A stretch of DNA of 64,000 nucleotides from Flectobacillus sp. BAB-3569. GTDB taxonomy: Bacteria > Bacteroidota > Bacteroidia > Cytophagales > Spirosomataceae. The stretch is taken from positions 62,001-126,000 of the forward strand of contig NZ_NJFZ01000017.1 of assembly GCF_002270355.1 (NCBI RefSeq). The letters are read 5' to 3'. The notes beneath the pieces are model-generated. The model made no database searches, was not told the DNA's origin, and saw nothing but the letters and a program-made list of their open reading frames with translations. Shown piece by piece: positions 47,517-57,011 of this stretch (position 1 is the first letter of the stretch; each line of letters opens with the position of its first letter). The position numbers and the translations under genes were made by a program.

Positions 47517-48419
47517 TTACATTCCATCTTTCATTCCGATATAATTTTTCGGAATTTGTCCCTCCTCCCAGGCTCTCACTGTCTGAAAATCCCCTAATTC
47601 TACATTGGTAACATATTCAGAAAGAATGGCCAATAACTGTCCGTCAGCACCTAACTCACCAAACAGCTTCACAAAGGATTTTTCAGGACTGATTGACAAT
47701 TCACTTAACGTTGCTAAGATATAAAATAATGCATCGTTGGTGGATCTTATTGGAAACCTATTGCACAACTGCAATTTTCCTTGTTTGATCACAACCACAT
47801 TTATGGCGTCTTCTTTGACATAAACGTACATCACAGGCTCGTTGCGTGCCTCTGCTTTTGCCACTTCTAAAACTATCTGACAAATAGGAGTGTATTGAAT
47901 CTCAACAAGCGGATACGTTTGAGAAAACCAATTTAATAAAGCAGTTTCAATACTAAAAACATGCACTAATCCGAATGACTCATCTGCCTGAGAAAGAATT
48001 TGCTCTGAATTGCTAATCAATTGACCTTTTGCCAATTGAAGATATTTCTGCATAAATTCTTTTCTAAAATATGGCAAAGGTACTTGCACAAAAGACTGAG
48101 AATCGCATTGTATATGAATTGAATGCCATTTGATAGACTTCAAAAATTCATGCGAAGAATAAACAAAACTAATATTATCAACCACACTCGAATCGGCATC
48201 TAACCAAGAAAGAGAATATTCTTCGACCCAAATAATTTGTGCTGTGACAGAATCTTTTACCCAAAAACAGAAACTCTTCGATGAAATTTCGAAGAATAAC
48301 TGATAAGTTGGAATTTTCTCAACATCAAAATTTGGGAGAAAAAATTTTCCTTTAGGTTGAATATTTGAAATAATCGCCTCCAATTGTCGTATGGGGTTGA
48401 AGAGGGTAAAATCCATCAT
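47517..48419 (-). CDS. DUF3822 family protein
   Basis: 300 residues, soluble, no signal peptide. The layout fits DUF3822, a Bacteroidota family with an actin/ASKHA-like two-lobe look: repeated strands in the first half (YQLFFEISSKSFCFWVKD, IIWVEEYSLSW), then a second half with IQYTPICQIVLEVAKAEAR and VYVKEDAINVVVIKQGKLQLCNRFP, and a C-terminal LFGELGADGQLLAILSEYV. Function is unknown. The family often sits beside coaD, as here, which points to a housekeeping role but does not define it. Start MMDF: 48419 or 48416. Confidence 0.8.
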   Translation of the reverse strand: MMDFTLFNPIRQLEAIISNIQPKGKFFLPNFDVEKIPTYQLFFEISSKSFCFWVKDSVTAQIIWVEEYSLSWLDADSSVVDNISFVYSSHEFLKSIKWHSIHIQCDSQSFVQVPLPYFRKEFMQKYLQLAKGQLISNSEQILSQADESFGLVHVFSIETALLNWFSQTYPLVEIQYTPICQIVLEVAKAEARNEPVMYVYVKEDAINVVVIKQGKLQLCNRFPIRSTNDALFYILATLSELSISPEKSFVKLFGELGADGQLLAILSEYVTNVELGDFQTVRAWEEGQIPKNYIGMKDGM

Positions 48420-48640
48420 AAAGTACTACATTGTATTTTCACTACCAGAACCACTATCATTATTTCCTGTTATGAAAACATTAAATCTACATTAACAGGG
48501 ATGCAAAAATACAATTCTGCTTCAAAATATGTGAAGAATTCTATGAATTGCAAACGATTATTCGTAATTTTTGCTGACAATCAAGCAATTAGCCTTTTCA
48601 TCAAACAGAATTAGACTTTTTACTTTTGTGATTGTCAAGC

Positions 48641-49141
48641 TTAAGGCATTTTAGCGCAAAATCCTTTTATGGAGAATAACTCCTCTAGAGAGTTACAGAG
48701 CGAGAAAACTCTATGTGCTTGAGCTGTTGGCAGTTGTTTGATTTCTTCAAAACTCATCCATTTAATTTCCTGAATTATTTGGTCTTTCATCTCTGGATCA
48801 TATCCTTTTTGGGCTTTTCCGTGTGTGATTTCAACCTTAAAAAATAATTCGATAGCATGAAGAGGAGGTTCTAGGAATTCATTTACAAAAAGCATCTCTC
48901 CTATGGTAATGTCGGTTTGAGTTTCCTCTAAAAATTCTCTTTTGAGTGCTTCATTCACTGCTTCGCCGTATTGAAGCCCCCCACCTGGCGGACACCAGAA
49001 GTCTGCCCCTTGCACTACACCAGCGTGATTAATCATTAATATTTTTTGGTCTTGGACACAAATTCCACATACTCTCAATCGTAACTTTTGAGCATATAAA
49101 TTCAAGACTTGTTGGTGTGCCACATCTGTAATGGTACTCAT
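48641..49141 (-). CDS. Nudix hydrolase
   Basis: 166 residues. The Nudix box is seen as G-x5-E-x7-REFLEETQT, around residues 54-76, with Gln in place of the usual Gly near its end. The preceding GADFWCPPGGG and the strand LRVCGICVQDQKILMINH are typical of the fold. Nudix enzymes cleave nucleoside diphosphates linked to another group; the substrate here cannot be told. Divergent from the C69 peptidase at 49340. Confidence 0.92.
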   Translation of the reverse strand: MSTITDVAHQQVLNLYAQKLRLRVCGICVQDQKILMINHAGVVQGADFWCPPGGGLQYGEAVNEALKREFLEETQTDITIGEMLFVNEFLEPPLHAIELFFKVEITHGKAQKGYDPEMKDQIIQEIKWMSFEEIKQLPTAQAHRVFSLCNSLEELFSIKGFCAKMP

Positions 49142-49339
49142 TATAGTAGTTTGTTAACCAAGTGATTAAGTAATTTTGTACAAGGATATATCTCCACTAT
49201 GTTTCGATGGGAATTAAGCTTCAAAAAGAACATTTCCCTAAGATATACCAGATTAAGAGGGTAAAAATACAGCAAAAAATACTAGGATTTCACAAAATAT
49301 CAGAATCATATTTCCGAATTGGCAAATTTTTAAAAAGTC

Positions 49340-50668
49340 ATGTGTGATACTTTCGTAGTGCCTCCTAAATCGAGTAAAGAGCAATGTTGGATTTTTGGAA
49401 AAAATTCCGACCGAGAACCCAATGAGGCTCAGTCGGTTGTGGATATACCCGCTCAAGAACACGCTGCTGGTAGCCTCCTGAATTGCACCTATCGAAGTGT
49501 TCCGCAAGCCCGATTTACCAATCGAGTGATTCTTTCAAAACCTTTCTGGATGTGGGGTGCCGAAATGGGAGTTAACGAACAGGGAGTCGCAATAGGGAAT
49601 GAAGCAGTTTTTACCAAAATACCGCTCAACAAAGAAAACACAGGACTTACAGGCATGGATATGCTTAGAATTGCCTTGGAGAGAAGTAATTCGGCCGAAA
49701 ACGCCTTGGATTGTATATTGGAACACCTTCACAATTTTGGGCAAGATGCTTGCGGAGGCTATCAAAATCGCAATTTCTTCTATCATAATTCCTTCTTAAT
49801 CGCCGATGCAGAAAAAGCTTTTGTCCTCGAAACAGCAGGTAAATTATGGGCTATCGAGTACGTAAAAGGTGCCAGAAGTATTTCGAATGGACTTTCTATC
49901 GGAAACAGCTACAACGAATTGGCTCCAGATGCGATAGATTTTGCCAAAAAGAAAAAGTGGATTAAACCGCATGAAGATTTTAACTGGGCAAAAGCCTTTT
50001 CATCGTCCTTTATGAGTTGGGCTAGCGGCTGTAAAGTCCGACAAATACAAAGTAATACACAGGTACAACAACCTTATTTTGACTTACATCGTGGTATCGA
50101 TCTTTTGAGTTCGCACCATGACGGAGAAGATTTTCAGGCGCATAAGGCCACGACCAAAGATATTTGTATGCATGCCACAGGTGTGCTTTGTCCTAATCAA
50201 ACGGTTGGCTCCATGTTAGCTTTCCTCAAACCTCGTACTCATAGTTCGGTTTGGGTGACGAATACCTCAAATCCCTGTTTATCGGTTTTTAAACCATTAT
50301 ATTTTTACGATAAATCAGAACTACCGCTTCAACCAACACAATCGGCTGATCATTCGATATGGTGGCAAGCCGAAAAACTGCATAGATTGCTCCTATCAGG
50401 AAAAATAGAAGAACCTCACCTCCAATATATCCTCCAAGACATTGCCAAAACCAGAGATACGATTCATCATCAAGAGATTGGGCATGATGTGTTGGTAAAA
50501 CAAGGGCTAATGTCGTCTGTTTCGGCCACCCGATTTGCCTTTCAATCGTATCAAAATCACTTAAAAGACTGGTTAAAATGGGCGATTGAGTCTCCACAAA
50601 AGCGTTTGGTATATCCTCCAATGTATAATTTTTTCTGGAAAAAACAGGGAAAGAATGCTGGGCTTTAA
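49340..50668 (+). CDS. C69 family dipeptidase (secernin-like Ntn hydrolase)
   Basis: 442 residues beginning MCDTFVVPP. Cys2 would become the N-terminal nucleophile after removal of Met, the hallmark of the C69/Ntn-hydrolase group. Other family marks: IFGKNSDREPNEAQ, MWGAEMGVNEQGVAIGNEAV, ERSNSAENALDCILEHL, and NGLSIGN. Family members hydrolyse dipeptides; the eukaryotic secernin relatives may differ, so the exact substrate is open. No export signal. The gene stands alone between divergent and convergent neighbours. Confidence 0.9.
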   Translation: MCDTFVVPPKSSKEQCWIFGKNSDREPNEAQSVVDIPAQEHAAGSLLNCTYRSVPQARFTNRVILSKPFWMWGAEMGVNEQGVAIGNEAVFTKIPLNKENTGLTGMDMLRIALERSNSAENALDCILEHLHNFGQDACGGYQNRNFFYHNSFLIADAEKAFVLETAGKLWAIEYVKGARSISNGLSIGNSYNELAPDAIDFAKKKKWIKPHEDFNWAKAFSSSFMSWASGCKVRQIQSNTQVQQPYFDLHRGIDLLSSHHDGEDFQAHKATTKDICMHATGVLCPNQTVGSMLAFLKPRTHSSVWVTNTSNPCLSVFKPLYFYDKSELPLQPTQSADHSIWWQAEKLHRLLLSGKIEEPHLQYILQDIAKTRDTIHHQEIGHDVLVKQGLMSSVSATRFAFQSYQNHLKDWLKWAIESPQKRLVYPPMYNFFWKKQGKNAGL

Positions 50669-50693
50669 ATTCTTACTCTGAGAGGTCTTTGTT

Positions 50694-50969
50694 TTAATCA
50701 TTTAAAAACAAAAATGAAAGCCATGCAAAGAAAACTAATATGTGAATTATTAAGATAGATTTGTCGCTGCTGGGATAAGTCATCAAATTGATAATCGAAA
50801 CTAAAATCGCACCTAAACTGATAAGTCCAATCAAGAAAAAGAATAACATATCAAAACTTGGCGTACAGACTCCAGATTTAAAACTCTTACTATTGTGAGC
50901 TAGAACAGCGAATACGAGTAGACCAATATACATACTCAAACACAGGACAACTTTCTTATTTTTTATCAT
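50694..50969 (-). CDS. Small three-helix membrane protein, unknown
   Basis: 91 residues with three hydrophobic helices (about 8-24, 42-62, 70-88) and short polar loops, including HNSKSFKSG and TYPSSDK. No family recognised. It is convergent with the C69 dipeptidase (26 bp apart) and upstream of nothing on its strand, so it may form its own unit. Coding is supported by an ATG start, clean hydrophobic periodicity and a gap of matching length. Confidence 0.6.
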   Translation of the reverse strand: MIKNKKVVLCLSMYIGLLVFAVLAHNSKSFKSGVCTPSFDMLFFFLIGLISLGAILVSIINLMTYPSSDKSILIIHILVFFAWLSFLFLND

Positions 50970-51214
50970 CTTGTTTATTTTAAGTAATAGGAAAGATTAA
51001 ATTGATAATATATCTGCGGTATATAGTGACAGTATCCTTCTGATTATGAGTTTATTCTGATAGATGATATACTGTTAACTAATAACTCCCTTCTACTTAT
51101 TAAGTATAAACAAATAATTTCCAACCACAACCACCTACATTCAAATTTACATAGTAAGCTTTGATGATAGAATCTTTCTGAAATGACCTCTTTCAAGGTC
51201 ACGATTTACAAAAC

Positions 51215-51967
51215 TCAATCATTAGATTGTAAAAAATGTAAAACGTAAGTTTGAATCTCTTTTCTTTGGCGTTCGTCAGCGTGGTTGTCCATGTCGTTAT
51301 GGGGAGTATTAGGAAGCATAATTATCTGAATTGACCATTTTTTTTGCTCGAACTCATTTGGCAAAACGCCCTCATCTGCTGGTTGATCGCTGGATCTCAG
51401 CGTATAAATTTTGGGTAATTTTGTCCTAGGAAGAGACATCCGTCGATTATCGAGGGTAATTAATTTATGGACAAGATTGGGATATTTTTGACCAAACAGT
51501 GCGGTTATATCTCCTCCATTAGAATGCCCAATCAACGACAAATTTTTGAAATCTAATTTCGGATATTGGAGTTTTAATTGGTCTATTGCAAAATGGATAT
51601 TAACAACCCCTCTTTCCCAGAAAGGTCGGCGCACAATTTGAGGAATTCCCGAGGTAGGAATAAGACTGTCTGTCGTAAGTTCATGCTGAATACTAAGTAC
51701 AAAAAATCCGTTTTCCGCTAAAAAATTCGTCAAATAGGTGTAATGAAGATAAGCTGTTCCATCATTTTGACCATATCCGTGATTGAAAATAACAACTGGA
51801 TACTTTTTTGTTTTGGAAAAAGTCTTGGGCTTAAAAATGGCAACAGGTACTTTACGATTTCTCGAAACATCAAACCACGTTAGCGTATCACATGAAACAG
51901 TTTTTGACTGCGAAAAAAGAGGAATTGAGATAAGACTCAGAAGCACCCAACAAAGTAATTTATGCAT
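51215..51967 (-). CDS. Exported alpha/beta hydrolase (esterase/lipase-like)
   Basis: 250 residues with a signal peptide (LLCWVLLSLISIPLFSQ). Alpha/beta hydrolase core: VVIFNHGYGQNDG (oxyanion His-Gly), nucleophile elbow LIGHSNGGD (Ser in GHSNG), an acid around LRSSDQPADEG, and a final His in LPNTPHNDMDNH. It resembles platelet-activating-factor-acetylhydrolase/dienelactone-hydrolase-like lipases; substrate unknown. Single gene by spacing. Confidence 0.87.
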   Translation of the reverse strand: MHKLLCWVLLSLISIPLFSQSKTVSCDTLTWFDVSRNRKVPVAIFKPKTFSKTKKYPVVIFNHGYGQNDGTAYLHYTYLTNFLAENGFFVLSIQHELTTDSLIPTSGIPQIVRRPFWERGVVNIHFAIDQLKLQYPKLDFKNLSLIGHSNGGDITALFGQKYPNLVHKLITLDNRRMSLPRTKLPKIYTLRSSDQPADEGVLPNEFEQKKWSIQIIMLPNTPHNDMDNHADERQRKEIQTYVLHFLQSND

Positions 51968-52043
51968 TTGGTTTTAGAGACAAAGATTTCAAAAATCAAA
52001 AGTATAAATCCTTCGAAATAATCAGGGTACTTCATGGATTTAA

Positions 52044-52565
52044 TTATTCGATAATTCTCAACTTTTTTATCAATGCTATCTTTTCAGGTGTATCACCACA
52101 CACCATATTATTGATAAAGTGGTTGAGTTGAGTTCCATCGATTGACAAATCAGACGTAAAAATATACATTTCCGAAATTTCATTTTTACCGAAATAACTC
52201 AAAAAAGAATGCTTTTTGACTGTTAATGGCTCACGGAGTTTAATACGAATAAATTGCTGTTTAAAAATCGAAATATTCTCCGATAACCTAATATCGTCCC
52301 ATCTGATTAGCGAATTTCTTGACCAACGGTAATCACATATTCCTTCCTCAGAAATAGATACTTGGGTTTTATCCGAAAATAGTTTGACCACACCCTGTAA
52401 CACGCCAGCTCCGAAAAAAAGAATTCCGACAAAAAAAATACAAAACTCTGTGATATCAAGCTGCTTATGGGTGAGTCCCCAAGTACAAAGCAAAACAAAA
52501 ACGAAAGAAATAGTAAAGGGAGCAATAGTCTTATTGAATTGCGAATGGAAATTGATGGTAGCCAT
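52044..52565 (-). CDS. STM3941-type membrane protein with PH-like domain
   Basis: 173 residues. Two N-terminal transmembrane helices (about 15-32 and 40-60) are followed by a cytoplasmic PH-like beta domain: TQVSISEEGICDYRWSRNSLIRWDDIRLSE and a final amphipathic helix. This matches the two-helix-plus-PH architecture of STM3941/YcxB-like proteins, whose function is unknown. No operon partner. Confidence 0.7.
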   Translation of the reverse strand: MATINFHSQFNKTIAPFTISFVFVLLCTWGLTHKQLDITEFCIFFVGILFFGAGVLQGVVKLFSDKTQVSISEEGICDYRWSRNSLIRWDDIRLSENISIFKQQFIRIKLREPLTVKKHSFLSYFGKNEISEMYIFTSDLSIDGTQLNHFINNMVCGDTPEKIALIKKLRIIE

Positions 52566-53235
52566 AATTCAGGTGTTTTTATGTGTACATTTCTGCATCT
52601 AAGTTACTATCAATTCCGTAAAAGAAAAGATTTTGGTTAATTTTTTTGATGATACAATCGTATTAAAAATCCTAACAAAAAACTTAGTCTTGAACTTAGT
52701 TATGAATCCCCAATCGCCGAATTAAATATTTGATTACTAATATATTGCCACCTCAATTTACTAGATTCAATTTTATAAAAGCCAAAAGCACCATAGGTAC
52801 GACAGACTTCAACATGGTTGGCTTTCTATCGCTCCTACGGCGCAAATGGAATAAATCTTTTTTGAAAATCATATACACTCATTACTCAACAAGAGTCCCA
52901 TACAAAAGATTTTCGACTATTTCAGATTTGGAATTTCTGATTTCAAGGATGAAGTAGAATAACGCGAGTTTTTACAAAAATAAATTAGGTATCCAATATC
53001 TAAGTTAGCGAGCAAAATAAGCTTTAATAAACGAAAATTATCTTGTCTTCCTTTGTACAAGCTCCGTAGGAGCTGATAAAAAGACTGAGTTCTGTAGAAA
53101 ATCCTAATAAACAGGCTTATCAATGTTATATAATTGATAATTAAAATTTTACATTCACAATTCACAACTCATAATTCAGCAGAAATACTTGACATCTGAA
53201 ATAAACAGTTTCCATCATCCTACGTAAACTCCTGA
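52566..53235. other. 670-bp gene-poor stretch of degenerate repeats
   Basis: Contains CTTAGTCTTGAACTTAGTTA (52680-52700), a fragment of the palindromic element found at 12.2 and 47.4 kb; GCTCCTACGGCGC at 52831-52843 and the palindrome AGCTCCGTAGGAGCT at 53060-53074; and a block at 53152-53181 like that at 12448-12486. A 75-codon open frame at 52730-52957 starts with TTG and looks like chance. No gene is called. Confidence 0.6.
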
Positions 53236-54297
53236 CTAACAACTCGTCATAACAGGTTGTGGTAGTCGACTTATAGCTCTAAAATCCACAAACTCTGTTT
53301 CCGATGAAATATACTGAGGCTGAGATGGCTCCTCTTTTACCAAATCTGTACTTAAATATTTTTTATTACTATCGCACAACAAGGTTACGACCACAGAATC
53401 TTGACCTAGCTGTTCATGGAGTTTTATCGCACCTATCACATTGGCACCAGCAGAAATCCCAACCGCTAAACCTAACTGCGTCGAAAGTTTTTGTGCCATA
53501 ATAATGGCATCCCCATCATTTGCCTGAATCACCTCATCCAATTCTTTTAATTTTACCAAATCAGGAATGAATTCATCTGAAATCCCCTGAATTCGGTGAG
53601 AACCAACCTTATAACCAGTCGTCAAAGTTGGACTTTCAGCAGGTTCTAATGGATGAAGCTTGATGCTTGGATTCATAGACTTCAGAAAAGCTCCAGTTCC
53701 CATTATGGTACCACCTGTTCCAACACCAGCAACAAATGCATCAGGAACTAATCCAATACTCTCTAGTTGATGCCAAATTTCGGGTCCAGTAGTTTTTTCA
53801 TGTGCCATGGCATTCCAAGTATTTTCAAACTGGCGTGGCAAAAAGTAGGTATCAGAATTAGCACGCATCTCTTCTGTCAACTTAATACTTCCCAAAAATC
53901 CACCCTCCTCCTTACTTATCAGCAGAATGTCTGCACCAAGTGACTTGATAATATCAATTCTTTCTTTACTCAACCAGTTGGGCATCACAATAGTCACAGG
54001 ATGTCCAAGCGCTTTACCGATGGCAGAAAATGCTATCCCAGTATTGCCACTTGTCGCCTCAATGATGGTATCTGTTGGACGAATCAAATTTTGAAGGTAG
54101 GCCTGTTGCAAAATAAACAAAGCCATACGGTCTTTAATACTTCCTGTCAGATTATAGTGCTCACATTTTACAAAAACTCTCCCCTCCTTTCCTTTGTACA
54201 AATACTTGAGCTCAAGCATAGGCGTGTTTCCCACCAATTGCCATAAACTCTTAAATTTAGTTTGCACACGATCGTTTGTTTCAACAGAATAGTTCAT
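53236..54297 (-). CDS. PLP-dependent cysteine synthase / cystathionine beta-synthase-like enzyme
   Basis: 353 residues of the fold type II PLP family. Seen: LVGNTPMLEL near the start, the PLP lysine K55 in NLTGSIKDRMA, the substrate loop EATSGNTGIA, the phosphate cradle AGVGTGGTIMGTG, and GISAGANV. These enzymes perform beta-replacement on (O-acetyl)serine, giving cysteine or related amino acids. There is an extra polar tail after residue 320. CysK, CysM, CBS-like and SbnA-type enzymes share these motifs, so the exact reaction is open. Divergent from an Lrp/AsnC regulator 282 bp away, which probably controls it. Confidence 0.9.
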   Translation of the reverse strand: MNYSVETNDRVQTKFKSLWQLVGNTPMLELKYLYKGKEGRVFVKCEHYNLTGSIKDRMALFILQQAYLQNLIRPTDTIIEATSGNTGIAFSAIGKALGHPVTIVMPNWLSKERIDIIKSLGADILLISKEEGGFLGSIKLTEEMRANSDTYFLPRQFENTWNAMAHEKTTGPEIWHQLESIGLVPDAFVAGVGTGGTIMGTGAFLKSMNPSIKLHPLEPAESPTLTTGYKVGSHRIQGISDEFIPDLVKLKELDEVIQANDGDAIIMAQKLSTQLGLAVGISAGANVIGAIKLHEQLGQDSVVVTLLCDSNKKYLSTDLVKEEPSQPQYISSETEFVDFRAISRLPQPVMTSC

Positions 54298-54579
54298 GAT
54301 AGTCTTTATCTAATTATTTGTAAATTCTCTGACAAATGTCCTAGATTTTCAAATTTCATCATATACCTACGATAATTTTCCATAAAATATTCGGTTATTT
54401 ACACAATTACTGAATATTTTTCAGAATTAGATTTGAGTTATGAGCTTAGGCAATTGGTAACAGGCATTTTAAATCCAATTTTGCTCACATACAAAAAAGC
54501 ATATTTCTCTAATTCCGAAATCAGAAATCCCATATCCACAATTGATTAAAATCCTTCATAAAGTCCAAATAGCAATAAC

Positions 54580-55041
54580 ATGAACTCCTTAGACCAGACC
54601 GACATAGAGATATTGAAACTGCTTCAAGAGAATGCAGAGTTATCCATCAAAGAAATAGCCAATAAGACCTTCAAATCGAACGCCTCTGTTCACGAGAGGA
54701 TTCGAAGACTTAAGGAAAATGGCTATATCAAAAAAACCGTAGCCATATTAGATAGACGACTGGTAAACTGTAATTTGATAGCCTTTTGTCATGTCCTATT
54801 AAATAATCATGCTTCAAAAACCTTAGATTCTTTTGAAAAAGAAGTGATTAAGTTTCCAGAAGTAATGGAGTGTTATCAGATGACGGGGACTTTCGATTTT
54901 ATCTTAAGAGTAGTTACGCCAGATATCGACGCATATCACGATTTTTACAGAAACAAACTCGCTAACCTAGCAGATATTGCAACAGTTCAAACTTTCTTCG
55001 TTCTTTCTGAAGCAAAAAGTGAAACTGCTTACCCACTTTAG
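54580..55041 (+). CDS. Lrp/AsnC family transcriptional regulator (next to cysteine-synthase-like gene)
   Basis: 153 residues; HTH with KEIANKTFKSNASVHERIRRL and a RAM domain (VMECYQMTGTFDFILRVV, LANLADIATVQTFFVLSE). It is a clear paralogue of the regulator at 27012-27470, with the same length and C-terminal pattern (SEAKSETAYPL against SEVKTTTVIPL). Divergent from 53236-54297, so it likely senses a sulfur amino acid or serine derivative (inference). The upstream region has the ATCCCATATCCACAATTGAT block shared with 12.4 kb. Confidence 0.94.
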   Translation: MNSLDQTDIEILKLLQENAELSIKEIANKTFKSNASVHERIRRLKENGYIKKTVAILDRRLVNCNLIAFCHVLLNNHASKTLDSFEKEVIKFPEVMECYQMTGTFDFILRVVTPDIDAYHDFYRNKLANLADIATVQTFFVLSEAKSETAYPL

Positions 55042-55269
55042 CGAATCCATTTGAATTTAGTGAAAGAATTGGATGGGGTGCATTTATTTAAAGGTCGAAC
55101 ATTTAAAATATCAGCTTGCTGATTCCGTTATACTAACCTCAGCAAGGTGCACCTTTATTACTTATAATATAAATTGTGGGGAATCAATCAAGCACAAATA
55201 ACCAACACTAAATTTCTCATATACAGCACACTACATTTTACTAAAATTTCATTTAACCTTCTTCCTATT

Positions 55270-56127
55270 ATGAAAATCTATTTTATTCTTGCGCTAATTT
55301 TCTTGACTAATCATTGCAAAGACACAACATCTTCCAGCACCACATTAAGCAATAACCCTAGGAATACAGTCAATCCACAGAAGTTGATTAATGCCACTGG
55401 GAACACCCTTGCCACTAGGTTCAATCCACCTTTGGGATATAAAAGAAGAAAACTACCTCCTGCCTCCTTCGGCTATTTTTTACGAAATCTTCCCTTAAAA
55501 CCCATAGGTTCAAAAGTGATGTATTATAATGGTTCCTTTAAAAAAGCGAACGTTTATGAAGCTGTAGTTGACATGGAAATATCAAATGAGAATTTACAGC
55601 AATGCGCCGATGCTGTCATGCGTTTGAGGGGAGAATATTTGTACGCCAAAAAAGCTTACCATGAAATTTCCTTCAGACTAACAAATGGCTTCAGGATGGA
55701 TTACTCAGAATGGATAAAAGGCAACAGACTTGCTGTGGAGGGCAATCACACGTATTGGCGAATGAAATCATCTCCTTCCAACACTTATCAAGATTTTCGT
55801 AGATACATGGAGGTTGTTTTTGCCTATGCTAGTACGATATCCTTATCTCAATCTCTCAAATCTAAGAATTTAGGAGAGCTTCAGATTGGTGATGTTTTTA
55901 TTCAAGCAGGTTCGCCAGGACATGCAGTCACCGTTGTGGATGTTGCAGAAAACGATAAAGGGAAAAAAATGTTTCTGCTCGCACAGAGCTATATGCCAGC
56001 TCAAGAAACACAAATATTACGAAACTTTAATGACAAGAACATTAGCCCTTGGTACTCAGGCGATATAGCTGACAAGCTATTCACTCCTGAGTGGACTTTT
56101 ATGTCTTCTCATTTAAAAGCATGGTAA
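55270..56127 (+). CDS. DUF4846 lipoprotein
   Basis: 285 residues from the ATG at 55270; the frame opens 32 codons earlier but this ATG begins a lipoprotein signal with Cys16 (LIFLTNHCKD). The body has DUF4846 features: FNPPLGYKRRKLPPASFGYFLRNLPL, VYEAVVDMEI, QQCADAVMRLRGEYLYAKK, and a C-terminal catalytic-looking block GDVFIQAGSPGHAVTVVDVAE with FLLAQSYMPAQE. The Gly-His-Ala block and a preceding conserved region recall amidase-type folds, but the function of the family is unknown. Confidence 0.85.
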   Translation: MKIYFILALIFLTNHCKDTTSSSTTLSNNPRNTVNPQKLINATGNTLATRFNPPLGYKRRKLPPASFGYFLRNLPLKPIGSKVMYYNGSFKKANVYEAVVDMEISNENLQQCADAVMRLRGEYLYAKKAYHEISFRLTNGFRMDYSEWIKGNRLAVEGNHTYWRMKSSPSNTYQDFRRYMEVVFAYASTISLSQSLKSKNLGELQIGDVFIQAGSPGHAVTVVDVAENDKGKKMFLLAQSYMPAQETQILRNFNDKNISPWYSGDIADKLFTPEWTFMSSHLKAW

Positions 56128-56404
56128 AATCACCGATATTTCCAGAAATTCAAACTTTCTTCACAAATACCTCTCATAGGCAAAGCAAATTCATTTGTCT
56201 GGTGGCAAAATAATTCATCGCTTTCCGTGTAATAGATCGAACAGCTTTTCAAGTGATAATCGTATAAAATCATAAATCAGACAACGCCTTTTTAGCTATA
56301 TTTATAAGGAGTTGACAATTTTTTAAGTTATTGAGAAAAACACTCCATGTTATAAATCAAAGATCACAAAAACGTTTTTATTCACCTTATAAATTCCTAG
56401 CATT

Positions 56405-56878
56405 ATGTCTGATGACCAAGAAATTACACCAGAGAATTCAGTTATTAAATATGGACACTTTTCTGTGATCGAAGAAGAGTTAGACTTTCCTTTCGATGAT
56501 TTAGAATCAAGATTTGACAAGGTAACTAGCTGGCTCCAACAAATATGTGATGAAGGTGGTCCAGCACATTCAATCAAAGAATATAGAATCGGTTTAATCT
56601 ATTCAGAATTTGAATATACACTTTCATTTCATGGCGTTAACGCATACCAACAAGATCGCCATACAGAACTAATTAAAATAGAATTTCAACCCACTGAACT
56701 ATTTTTTACCCTTCCAAATGACTATTTTGAAGGCCTTACATACGACGCAATTAAGGAAAAAATCATGGAAGAGTTAAGCAAATTTGTAAAGAGTGATGCT
56801 TTCAAAAAATCTTTTATCTCACAAGCCCAAAGTGTAATTTTTCAACCCACTGGAGATGTGCTTTGGCCAGAGGAGTAG
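56405..56878 (+). CDS. Acidic hypothetical protein
   Basis: 157 residues, strongly acidic (many D/E, for example ELDFPFDDLESRFDKV and WPEE at the C-terminus), soluble, no signal. No family recognised. Its size, charge and lack of motifs resemble immunity proteins, but there is no toxin gene in the neighbourhood, so this is only a remark. It starts with ATG and lies just left of the phage-like island. Confidence 0.55.
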   Translation: MSDDQEITPENSVIKYGHFSVIEEELDFPFDDLESRFDKVTSWLQQICDEGGPAHSIKEYRIGLIYSEFEYTLSFHGVNAYQQDRHTELIKIEFQPTELFFTLPNDYFEGLTYDAIKEKIMEELSKFVKSDAFKKSFISQAQSVIFQPTGDVLWPEE

Positions 56879-57011
56879 TATGTAATAATTGGGAGAATTG
56901 AATTGGGTATTGTAATTGTTTAATTTTTTAACATTTGTAAAACTGTGTAAAATTTAAGTAATAAAAAAAGCTTAAACACAGGTCAAAAAGTGTTCCAAAA
57001 CAACGAAAAAT

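Noticed and set aside
48384-48614. Plus-strand frame of 76 codons after the DUF3822 gene
   Set aside because: Overlaps the start of the minus-strand gene and shows no protein-like periodicity.
52730-52957. 75-codon plus-strand frame
   Set aside because: TTG start, no recognisable domain, and it covers DNA with GCTCCTACGG repeat words; treated as chance.
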